A program made the translations under genes and the position numbers. Shown here piece by piece: positions 9,097 to 16,966 of a stretch of 36,476 bases of DNA. Under the pieces are notes generated by a model. That model saw only the letters and a program-made list of their open reading frames with translations, was not told where the DNA came from and searched no databases. The stretch is from Bacillota bacterium (GTDB taxonomy: Bacteria; Bacillota; Clostridia; Saccharofermentanales; UBA5734). Each line of letters starts with the position of its first letter. Position 1 is the stretch's first letter. The DNA lies in the NCBI GenBank assembly GCA_029548445.1, contig JAKPNJ010000306.1:1-36476 (forward strand), read 5' to 3'.

Positions 9097-10031
9097 ATTG
9101 TCAGGTGGGCGCCGGCGCCTTCCTTCCGCATGTTGTTGATCAGGCCGAAGGATCCCAGGCCCGCGAAGAGGATGCCCAGGCCCAGGTCCTTGAGGATGGC
9201 CAACAGGAAGTCGGGCTCTGCCAGCAGGACGATGGGAAGCAGGATCGCGTCGGCGAACCCCCAGGCCGGGTCTTCGAGCATGAGGGAGACACTGATGCCG
9301 AGGAAAGTCGCCAGGACGACGCTGACCAGCAGGACGCCCAGGACGATCCAGGGCATGCCCCGCCCGATCCGTCCCCGGAACAGCCGGTATCCGCGGTCCG
9401 CCAGGAACGCCATGATCAGGCCTGCGAGGGCGGCGATGAACCCCAGCTGGCCGATCAGGATCCAGGGGACGATGCCGACGATGCCGCCGGCCAGGGCGCC
9501 GAAGAAGCCGGTCAGGTAGCTGCCTTCCTTCCGATTGCCCTCCCGGGTGGCGGCCATGGTTTCGGACAGCTCGCCGAAGCAGGTGTCACAGAGTTCCACG
9601 GGACGGCCTCCCAGGGCGGCCGCGGCATGGGATCCCGACGCGGCGCAGCGGTGGCAGGCGGGTTCGAGCCCCAGGGCGTCGAATTCCCGGGCCAGGCCGG
9701 CCAGCAGGTTCGCCACGGCGTCCGGCATGCCGGCGGCCCTGGACAGGGGCGCCTTGGCGGTCACGAAGACCAGGCTGCCGTTTTCAACCATCAGGGTCCC
9801 CTTGACAAGGCTCTCGCGGTTCGTCTTTTCGCCGATCCAGGCCTTGAGCTTCTCGATGGCCTCGTTGGACAGGGGGACTACAGTGGTGCGGATCACCAGG
9901 TTGTCGGGTGTCATGGAGGTGCTTTCCACCCCGAACCAGTGCCGACCCACCCGGGCCAGGAGGCCCGCCTCATGCAGCTTCCAGTTTCGTGTCTCGGACA
10001 GGGTGCGCAGGAACTTGCTCGGCTTTGCCAT
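9084..10031 (-). CDS. zinc-ribbon-containing multi-pass membrane protein, function unknown
   Basis: MAKPSKFLRTLSETRNWKLHEAGLLARVGRHWFGVES...CHRCAASGSH..VELCDTCFGEL... then hydrophobic helices; aaggagg RBS upstream. Confidence 0.75.
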   Translation of the reverse strand: MAKPSKFLRTLSETRNWKLHEAGLLARVGRHWFGVESTSMTPDNLVIRTTVVPLSNEAIEKLKAWIGEKTNRESLVKGTLMVENGSLVFVTAKAPLSRAAGMPDAVANLLAGLAREFDALGLEPACHRCAASGSHAAAALGGRPVELCDTCFGELSETMAATREGNRKEGSYLTGFFGALAGGIVGIVPWILIGQLGFIAALAGLIMAFLADRGYRLFRGRIGRGMPWIVLGVLLVSVVLATFLGISVSLMLEDPAWGFADAILLPIVLLAEPDFLLAILKDLGLGILFAGLGSFGLINNMRKEGAGAHLTIQRI

Positions 10032-10079
10032 AAAAAGGCCCTCCTTGGGATTTTCTCCATCATCCCATGAGAAGGGCCC

Positions 10080-10107
10080 ATTATCAATGTACATCAACGG
10101 AATTCAA
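10080..10107 (-). promoter_or_regulatory. candidate sigma-A promoter TTGAAT-16-GATAAT for the zinc-ribbon membrane protein
   Basis: Minus-strand reading TTGAAT (10107-10102), 16-nt spacer, GATAAT (10085-10080). Confidence 0.4.
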
Positions 10108-11018
10108 TCCGGATGCCCATGGGCCTTCTTCGCCCTTCGAACGTATTCCAGCGCCGAAATGCCGGCGGCGGCCCCCTCCCCCACGGCCACGGACAACTGG
10201 AGGATCCCGCCGACACAATCCCCGGCGCCGAAGATGCCGGGCTGGGCGGTCGCCCCCCGGCGGTCCACCTTCAGGGCGCCGCCCTCGGTTTCCAGGCCCA
10301 GGCTGACGGCGAAAGAAAGGCTGCCGGCCATGCCCTCGGCAATGAAGAGGCCGGACAGGGGCAGGGAGTCCCCGCTGTCGAACGACACGCCGGTGAGGGT
10401 GTCCTGCCCCTCGAGCCGGCGGATGGGCCGCAGGTCGACAGGCCATCCGCGGGAACGGGCCTCGTCGAGATAGGCCTCGGACGGGGTCCGGCCGTTGGCG
10501 AGAAGGGTCACGGAAGACGCGATGGCTGCAAGTTCGCGGGCTTCATGCAGGGCGAAGGCGCCATCCCCCAGGACCGCCACCGGCTTCCCCCGATGGAAGT
10601 AGGCGTCACAGAGGGTGCAGAAGGCAACTCCCCTGCCCGTCAGGGCGTCGAGGCCCTCGATCCGGGGGGCCTTCCGGGCCTGGCCGGTGGCAATCACCAG
10701 GGCCAGGCAGCGGACCGGGCCGGCCGTGGTGGACACGAGAAACGACCCGTCCGTCTCGGGCGCGATGCCCGTGGCCTCCGCGTCGAGAAACGACACGCCC
10801 AATCGGGCGGTGTTCGCCCAGGAGTCTTCCAGGAGCTGCCTGCCGGAAACAGGACCCGGAAAGCCGAAGTAGTTGCCCACCGCGGCGTCCTTCCACAACA
10901 GGCCCGCATCCCGCGACACGACGAGAACGGAGAGACCGCCTCGAACCGCATACAGCGAAGCGGAGATCCCGGCAGGTCCCTTTCCGATGACCAGGAGATC
11001 GGTCGATACCGTCGTCAT
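10104..11018 (-). CDS. thioredoxin reductase-like NAD(P)/FAD-dependent oxidoreductase
   Basis: DLLVIGKGPAGISASLYAVRGGLSVLVV, redox-type CTLCDAYF, GIFGAGDCVGGILQLSVAVGEGAAAG. Confidence 0.88.
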   Translation of the reverse strand: MTTVSTDLLVIGKGPAGISASLYAVRGGLSVLVVSRDAGLLWKDAAVGNYFGFPGPVSGRQLLEDSWANTARLGVSFLDAEATGIAPETDGSFLVSTTAGPVRCLALVIATGQARKAPRIEGLDALTGRGVAFCTLCDAYFHRGKPVAVLGDGAFALHEARELAAIASSVTLLANGRTPSEAYLDEARSRGWPVDLRPIRRLEGQDTLTGVSFDSGDSLPLSGLFIAEGMAGSLSFAVSLGLETEGGALKVDRRGATAQPGIFGAGDCVGGILQLSVAVGEGAAAGISALEYVRRAKKAHGHPD

Positions 11019-11031
11019 GCTGCCGCTCCTC

Positions 11032-11724
11032 TCACGTCACGATCGAGCCGTCAGCCCGGAGCGTCGTCACGGACCAGGGAACGACCCGGCCGCTGACAGC
11101 CATGGCCTGCTTCACCGCGTGGACGAGCCCCCCGCAGCAGGGCACCTGCATCCGGACCACCGTCAGGCTCCGGATGTCGTTCCGACGGAGGATTTCCGCC
11201 AACCGTTCCGAATAGTCGGTGTCGTCCAGCTTGGGGCAGCCGATCAGGGTGATGCGCCCCTTCATGAAATCCTCGTGGAAGAACCCCCGGGCGAACGCTG
11301 CGCAGTCGGCCGCCAACAGCAGGTGGGCCCCTTCCAGGAACGGGGCGTCGGGTGCGACAAGCCGCAGCTGGACCGGCCACTGGGCGAGACGGGAGGGCGC
11401 CTGGCTCCCCGGCCTCCAGTCCGAAGGGGTTTCCGTCCCCGGTTCCGTCCCCGGTTCCTTCATTTCCTCGTGCGGCACTTCCTGTTGACCCGCGAGACGC
11501 GCCTGGACGGCCGCCTCATCGTAAGGATCGGCCTCCCGGTCCTCCAGGGTGATGGCACCCGTCGGACACTCCGGCAGGCAGTTGCCGAGGCCGTCGCAAT
11601 ACCGGTCGGACACCAGCCGGGCCTTGCCGTCCACCAGGCGGATCGCCCCCTCGTGACAGGCGGACACACACAGGCCGCAGCCATTGCAGAGGTCTTCATC
11701 GATGCGGATGATGGTTCTCTTCAT
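11032..11724 (-). CDS. 2x[4Fe-4S] ferredoxin-domain protein with C-terminal Cys-containing domain
   Basis: CNGCGLCVSACHEGAI and CDGLGNCLPECPTGAI; C-terminal GCPKLDD and VPCCGGLVHAV. Confidence 0.88.
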   Translation of the reverse strand: MKRTIIRIDEDLCNGCGLCVSACHEGAIRLVDGKARLVSDRYCDGLGNCLPECPTGAITLEDREADPYDEAAVQARLAGQQEVPHEEMKEPGTEPGTETPSDWRPGSQAPSRLAQWPVQLRLVAPDAPFLEGAHLLLAADCAAFARGFFHEDFMKGRITLIGCPKLDDTDYSERLAEILRRNDIRSLTVVRMQVPCCGGLVHAVKQAMAVSGRVVPWSVTTLRADGSIVT

Positions 11725-11768
11725 GGCCTCGCCTCCTGGGTCGGGTTTCCGGGATGACGGCAGTGTAC

Positions 11769-11774
11769 TATAAT
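11769..11774 (+). promoter_or_regulatory. candidate -10 element TATAAT upstream of the GNAT::AAC(3) gene
   Basis: TATAAT in the divergent intergenic region; no strong -35. Confidence 0.4.
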
Positions 11775-11832
11775 CCTCCCAGGGGAACCGTAGCCCCGGC
11801 TACGGACGACGGTTCGGATCGGAGGCGGCGCC

Positions 11833-13518
11833 ATGGCGCGGACGGACACCCTGGACGCGGGAAAGGGATGGTCGGGACTCGCAGATGCGGTTCCCCCGGT
11901 TCCGCTCCACCTGGGGCCCCGGGATTTCCGATGGATCGAGTCGCCGGACGGGACGGGGAAAGTCCGCCTGGTGCTGAAGGAGATCGACCGCCAGGGAATC
12001 GCCTATGTGGTGGATTTCCGCTGCGAAAACAGGGACCAGGCCCGGCGCCTCCTGGAAACCGCCGCCGCCGAAGCCCGGGCGGCCGGGGCCCGGACCATCC
12101 GGGCCGGATTCCGCCCCTTCCTCTCCTGCGCCTTCCTTCCCGAGGACCCGCCCCCCGGATGGCATCCCGTCGGTACCTTCCACATGATGGCCCTCCGGCT
12201 CGACGCCTCGCCGCCACCCGCCATCCTGTCGGGCCCTCCCGCAATGCCCGGCCTTGCGTTCCGGTCGTTTCTCGACCATCCCGACCTCTACCCCGAGCTC
12301 CACAACCGCTGTTTCGAGGGCGTCTTCAACGCCGCCCGATGCCTGCCGGGTGAACGCGACGAACTGCTGGCCGGCATCCGGGAGGAACGGGAGGAGGCGG
12401 CCGCGGCCCTGCTGGACGAAGAACCCTGCGGGTTCTACCGCATGTCCCTGCCGGACGGGAACCGGTCGGTCCTCCTGGATTCCCTGGGGGTCCTGCCCGA
12501 GCGTCGGCAGCGGGGCATCGGACGGTGCATTTTGGCGGAATCCCTGCGAAAGGCCCGGGACCGGGGCGCCCGGGTGGTCCGCCTGATGGTGGCCGACCGG
12601 AATACTGGCGCCCTGGCCCTCTACCGCTCCGCCGGTTTCGTGGAGGAAAGGGCCTACTCCCATTATTTTGAACCCGACGGGCCGGAACCCGACCCGACGA
12701 CCGGCGAGCGCCTGGCCATCGCCCGGAACCGGCTTTGTACGGTCTCCTCCCTGGCGGAGGACCTGGCCGCCCTCGGCGTCCGGCCCGGCATGGTCCTGGA
12801 GGTCCATGTCTCCCTGCGGCGCCTGGGCTGGGTCTGTGGCGGGGCGGAAGCCCTCATCCGGGCCCTGCTGGCAGTACTCGGGCCGGAGGGAACCCTGGTG
12901 ATGGCGACCCAGAGCGGCGGAAACTCCGAGCCCTCCCGATGGGTGTCCCCGCCGGTGCCGGAGGCCTGGTGGCCGGAGATCCGGGCCGAAATGCCCCCCT
13001 ATGACCCCGCGACCACCCCGACCCGGGGCGTCGGCGTGGTGGCGGAGTGCTTCCGGTCCTGGCCCGGCGTCCGGAGGAGCCGCCATCCCGCGGCTTCCAT
13101 GGGTGCCCTGGGTCCCGCGGCGGACCGGATCGCCGGATCCCAGCCCCTGTCCTTTCCCCTGGGGGAGGGATCGCCCTGCGCGGCCCTGTATGACCTGGAC
13201 GCCCATGTGCTCCTCCTGGGGGTCCGGTACGACCGCTGTACCTCGTTGCACCTGGCCGAGTACCGGGCCGGGGACCGGCCGACGATCGGACAGGGCGCCG
13301 CCATGACGGTGGACGGCCAACGGACCTGGGTGACCTACCGGGACCTGGACCTGGATTCCGACCGGTTTGCGGAACCCGGCCGACTCCTGGAAGCGGAAGG
13401 CCGCATCGCCATGGGCCGGGTGGGAGCGGCGGAAGCCCGGCTGTTCCGGGTCCGGGACGCCGTGGACCTGGCGGTACGGACCTGGAAAATGGATGACGCG
13501 GAAGGGAAGGCACCATGA
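11833..13518 (+). CDS. fusion: N-terminal GNAT acetyltransferase + C-terminal AAC(3)-family (Antibiotic_NAT) N-acetyltransferase
   Basis: 561 aa; GNAT motif A (LLDSLGVLPERRQRGIGRCILAESL, NTGALALYRSAGF); AAC(3) motifs (HVSLRRLGWVCGGAEALIRALL, PTRGVGVVAECFRSWPGVRRSRHPAASMGALGP, TSLHLAEYRA). Confidence 0.88.
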   Translation: MARTDTLDAGKGWSGLADAVPPVPLHLGPRDFRWIESPDGTGKVRLVLKEIDRQGIAYVVDFRCENRDQARRLLETAAAEARAAGARTIRAGFRPFLSCAFLPEDPPPGWHPVGTFHMMALRLDASPPPAILSGPPAMPGLAFRSFLDHPDLYPELHNRCFEGVFNAARCLPGERDELLAGIREEREEAAAALLDEEPCGFYRMSLPDGNRSVLLDSLGVLPERRQRGIGRCILAESLRKARDRGARVVRLMVADRNTGALALYRSAGFVEERAYSHYFEPDGPEPDPTTGERLAIARNRLCTVSSLAEDLAALGVRPGMVLEVHVSLRRLGWVCGGAEALIRALLAVLGPEGTLVMATQSGGNSEPSRWVSPPVPEAWWPEIRAEMPPYDPATTPTRGVGVVAECFRSWPGVRRSRHPAASMGALGPAADRIAGSQPLSFPLGEGSPCAALYDLDAHVLLLGVRYDRCTSLHLAEYRAGDRPTIGQGAAMTVDGQRTWVTYRDLDLDSDRFAEPGRLLEAEGRIAMGRVGAAEARLFRVRDAVDLAVRTWKMDDAEGKAP

Positions 13519-14654
13519 GGGACGAACGACTCCATCAACTGGCCCGCCGGATGCTGCGGCGATCCCTGGACCTGTCGCCCGGCGATGCGTTCCTGGTCCG
13601 GTGCGCCCTCCCGGCGCTGCCCCTGGCCCGGGCGATCCAGGAGGTGGCTGCAGACCTGGGGGTCTTCCCGGTTCTCTCCCTGGAAGACGAAGGTTGCCGG
13701 CGCCTTTCGCTGGCCCAGTTGGAGACGGCCGGCGAGGCGGCCGGGGATTTCCTGCGGAAACAGGCCGCCTGGGAGATGCGCCGGGCCGAGGACCTGGCCG
13801 GCCTGATCACCATCCGGGCACCAGAGAATGACCAGGAGACCGCCGGCCTGTCGCCGGGGGCCCTGCAGCGGCTGGCGTCGAGCCAGCGGGAAGTCCAGGA
13901 CCTGCTGATCAACCGGCGCCGCTGGGTCCTGATGGTCTGGCCCACCCCGGGACAGGCCCAGAACGCCGGGCGCCCCACGGAGGCCTACTTCAACGAGGTC
14001 CTCTCGGTCTGCCTCCTGGATTACGACCGGATGCACGACGCCATGGAACCCCTGGCGCGGCTCATGGAGTCCACCCGGGAAGTCCGCCTCCAGGGGCCCG
14101 GCACCGACCTGTCGTTCTCCATCGAGGGGATGCCGGCGGTCCGGTGCCACGGGCTGCGCAACCTGCCCGACGGCGAAATCTACGCCGCGCCCCGCCTGGA
14201 TTCCCTGGAGGGTCAGGTGACCTACAACGTGCCGTCCACCTTCTGGGGACGGGTCTTCCGGGATGTCCGGCTCGTGTTCCGGAAGGGACGGGTCGTGGAG
14301 GCATCCTGCCGGGGCGAGCCGGAAACGGCCCTCCTGAACCGGATCCTGGATACGGACGAAGGCGCCCGGTCGGTGGGCGAGTTCTCCCTGGGGGTCAATC
14401 CCCTCATCCGGGAGCCTGTCGGCAGCACCCTGTTCGACGAGAAGATCGCCGGCTCCTTCCACCTGACGCCGGGGTCCGCCTACCTCAAGTCCGACAACGG
14501 CAACCGGTCGGCCATCCACTGGGACCTGGTCTGCATCCAGCGACCGGAGTACGGAGGCGGCGAGATCCGGTTCGACGGCCGGCTGGTCCGGAAGGACGGC
14601 CTGTTCGTCCCGGAGGCGCTCCGGGCCCTGAATCCCGACCAGCTGCTGGCCTGA
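13515..14654 (+). CDS. aminopeptidase, M29 (AmpS/thermophilic aminopeptidase) family
   Basis: NLPDGEIYAAPRLDSLEGQVTYNVPSTFWG, GEFSLGVNPLI, LFDEKIAGSFHLTPGSAY, NRSAIHWDLV; 4-bp ATGA overlap with previous gene. Confidence 0.85.
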   Translation: MRDERLHQLARRMLRRSLDLSPGDAFLVRCALPALPLARAIQEVAADLGVFPVLSLEDEGCRRLSLAQLETAGEAAGDFLRKQAAWEMRRAEDLAGLITIRAPENDQETAGLSPGALQRLASSQREVQDLLINRRRWVLMVWPTPGQAQNAGRPTEAYFNEVLSVCLLDYDRMHDAMEPLARLMESTREVRLQGPGTDLSFSIEGMPAVRCHGLRNLPDGEIYAAPRLDSLEGQVTYNVPSTFWGRVFRDVRLVFRKGRVVEASCRGEPETALLNRILDTDEGARSVGEFSLGVNPLIREPVGSTLFDEKIAGSFHLTPGSAYLKSDNGNRSAIHWDLVCIQRPEYGGGEIRFDGRLVRKDGLFVPEALRALNPDQLLA

Positions 14655-14690
14655 CGGCTTCGCAGCCGGCCATTGCCACCGGAGGATCCC

Positions 14691-16115
14691 ATGGATCGAC
14701 TGACCCGTTTCGACGAACCCCTGCCGGAGACGACCCCGCCGGATCCCGCCGACTGGGGGTCCCTGTCCGCTCCCGAAGTCCTGGCCCCGCTGCTGGGCCG
14801 CCGGTTCGCCTGCCCGGCCTGCGGGGCGGTCCACGTCCTCCGGACCCGTCGGATCGAGACCTCGGAGACGGCGCTGGCCCGATCCGGGGAGTTGTTGGAG
14901 GGCATGGGCTTCGCCGGCCAGCCGGTGGTCCTGTTCGACACCCGGACCTACGCGGCCTGCGGCCCGGCCCTGACGGACGGGCTGGCCCGGTTCTCGCCCC
15001 GGCCCATGATCCTCCAGGGAGACGACCTCCACGCCGACGAGCGGCTGGTGGGCAGCCTCCTCATCGCCATGTCCGACGATCCGCCGTTCCTCGTCTCCTG
15101 CGGCAGCGGCTGCCTGACCGACACCACCCGCTATGTGGCCCTGCGATGCCGACTGCCTTTTGTGTCGGTGGCCACGGCGGCGTCCATGGACGGGTACGCG
15201 TCGTCCAACACCCCGCTGATCGTCGGCGGCTTCAAGATCTCGTATCCGGGCAAGGCCCCGGAGGCCATCCTGTCCGATCCCCGGGTCCTGGCGAAGGCCC
15301 CCCGGGCCATGACCGCCGCCGGGTTCGGCGATGTCCTGGCCAAGATCGTGGCGCTGCTGGACTGGAAGCTGGCCCGGGACCTGGAAGGGGAATCCTACTG
15401 CCCCCTGGTGGCCGATCTCGTGGACAAGGCGGTGGGGGAATGCCTGGCCCTGGCGGGGGACCTGGCCGGCGGCAGCCCGTCCGCCGTCGCCCGGCTCCTG
15501 GATGTCCTGTCCCTGACCGGCGTGGCCATGCAAATGATGGGGACGTCCCGGCCGGCTTCCGGCGCGGAACACCACATCTCGCACCTCCTGGAGATGCGGG
15601 ACATCCAGCGGGGCCGCCACGGCAGCCTGCACGGGGACAAGGTGGGCATCGGCACCCTGGTTTCCATGGCCATGTATCTTCGGATGTTCGGGGACGGCGC
15701 CCTGCCGGCCCAGCGGCCCACCCTGCCGGCGGCCGCCTGGGAGCGGGAGGTCCGGCGGGTCTACGGGCCCCTGGCGGACGAGGCCATTGCGAAGAACGCC
15801 CCGGAGCCCCCGTCCGGCGCAGCATGGGAGGCCCAGCGGCGTCGGCTGGCCCGATCCATGGACGAGTATGGGTATGCTGCGGTCCGTTCGTTCCGGACGC
15901 TCCTGCCCAAGGCCCGGGACGACATGGCCGCCCTGGGGGGTCCGACCCGGCCCGACCAGCTGGGATACGGACCCGAGGATACCTTCGATGCCATCTGTTT
16001 CGGAAAGGAAGTGCGGCCCAAGTTTACCCTGCTCCGGCTGGCCGAACGGTTCGGTTGGCTCTACGACCTGGGCCGCGAAATCGCCGACGGCCTGCCCCGG
16101 GGCGTGATATACTGA
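14691..16115 (+). CDS. egsA: sn-glycerol-1-phosphate dehydrogenase (AraM/EgsA family)
   Basis: SCGSGCLTDTTRYVALRCRLPFVSVATAASMDGYASSNTPLIVGGFKISYPGKAPEAILSDPRVL, AAGFGDVLAKIVALLDWKLA, RPASGAEHHISHLLEM; ggagga RBS. Confidence 0.88.
   Translation: MDRLTRFDEPLPETTPPDPADWGSLSAPEVLAPLLGRRFACPACGAVHVLRTRRIETSETALARSGELLEGMGFAGQPVVLFDTRTYAACGPALTDGLARFSPRPMILQGDDLHADERLVGSLLIAMSDDPPFLVSCGSGCLTDTTRYVALRCRLPFVSVATAASMDGYASSNTPLIVGGFKISYPGKAPEAILSDPRVLAKAPRAMTAAGFGDVLAKIVALLDWKLARDLEGESYCPLVADLVDKAVGECLALAGDLAGGSPSAVARLLDVLSLTGVAMQMMGTSRPASGAEHHISHLLEMRDIQRGRHGSLHGDKVGIGTLVSMAMYLRMFGDGALPAQRPTLPAAAWEREVRRVYGPLADEAIAKNAPEPPSGAAWEAQRRRLARSMDEYGYAAVRSFRTLLPKARDDMAALGGPTRPDQLGYGPEDTFDAICFGKEVRPKFTLLRLAERFGWLYDLGREIADGLPRGVIY
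16105..16113 (+). promoter_or_regulatory. extended -10 promoter element TGATATACT
   Basis: TGnTATACT overlapping the last codons of egsA, upstream of the Yip1-like gene. Confidence 0.4.
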
Positions 16116-16204
16116 AATCGAAAAAAAGGCCGCTGAAGAGCCTGTCCGGGGCATTCGGGCCCGCCCGGCCCGCCCGGGCCGAAGTGTAGAAGGAGGGTTG
16201 CCCC

Positions 16205-16879
16205 ATGTCCGAGTTTCAGGGATCCCCAGTCGTATCGGAGGCTCCGGAGAGCCGTCCGACCGGGGTGGGCGCGCTGGTCAAGGGGATGTTCAGGAGACCA
16301 GTCGATACCGTGTATGGCGCCTGGAAGGAGAAATCCCTCCATGCCTTCTTCCTGACCGCCATCCTGGTGGCCTTTTCCTATATGCTGACGGTCCTGGTTT
16401 CCAACCTGGCGGATGTCATTCGGTACAACCTGCCGTTCGGCCGGTTGCTGCTGGGTATTCTGCAAGCCCTGGCCAGTCCCCTGGAACCCCTGGCGGGCCT
16501 GGCTGTCGGCGCCCTGGTCTTCTGGCTGATGGCGCCCGGCGCGCGGCCGCAGGGGTACAAGGCCATGCTGGCCGCCTTCGGCGCCGCGGCCCTGCCCCTG
16601 GCCCTGGCGGAGCTGCTCCTGGTCCTGCCCGATATCCTGTCGAGCATTTTCCAGGTCGGTTTTACAGGGTTCCTGTACAATGTAACGGACCTTCTTTTCT
16701 GGACCCCGGCCGTTGTCCTGCTGTCGGTCCTGACCGCCCTGGCGATGCACCGGGAGATTCCGGAAGGCAAGTCCGAATCCCGCCTGGTCCTGGCCGTCGT
16801 TGTGGCGGTCGCCGCCCAAGCCCTGGCCGAGCGGATCCTGGCCTGGATCATTTATTTATCTGAAAGCCGTGTGCCCTGA
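16205..16879 (+). CDS. Yip1-family integral membrane protein
   Basis: 224 aa with several hydrophobic helices; FRRPVDTVYGAWKEKSLHAFFLTAI...; agaaggagg RBS. Confidence 0.7.
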   Translation: MSEFQGSPVVSEAPESRPTGVGALVKGMFRRPVDTVYGAWKEKSLHAFFLTAILVAFSYMLTVLVSNLADVIRYNLPFGRLLLGILQALASPLEPLAGLAVGALVFWLMAPGARPQGYKAMLAAFGAAALPLALAELLLVLPDILSSIFQVGFTGFLYNVTDLLFWTPAVVLLSVLTALAMHREIPEGKSESRLVLAVVVAVAAQALAERILAWIIYLSESRVP

Positions 16880-16966
16880 TTTTCGCCCGAACCGTCCCGG
16901 CTGCCGCCAGGGAGGTTCAAGACGGTCCGGTCGCCCCGACCGGGCCGAAACCCGAAGGGAGCCCCC

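Noticed and set aside
11436-11459. Tandem GTCCCCGGTTCC x2 in the ferredoxin gene
   Set aside because: Encodes a GTEPGTE linker; common in-frame microsatellite-like expansion.
13335-16154. 939-aa minus-strand ORF
   Set aside because: Opposite the M29 peptidase and egsA genes, which have strong family motifs.
14144-16189. 681-aa plus-strand ORF in another frame
   Set aside because: Out-of-frame shadow of M29 and egsA; G/P/R-rich.
16880-16966. T-box riboswitch before serS
   Set aside because: Region is only 87 nt and lacks the T-box antiterminator consensus; only a simple hairpin is visible.
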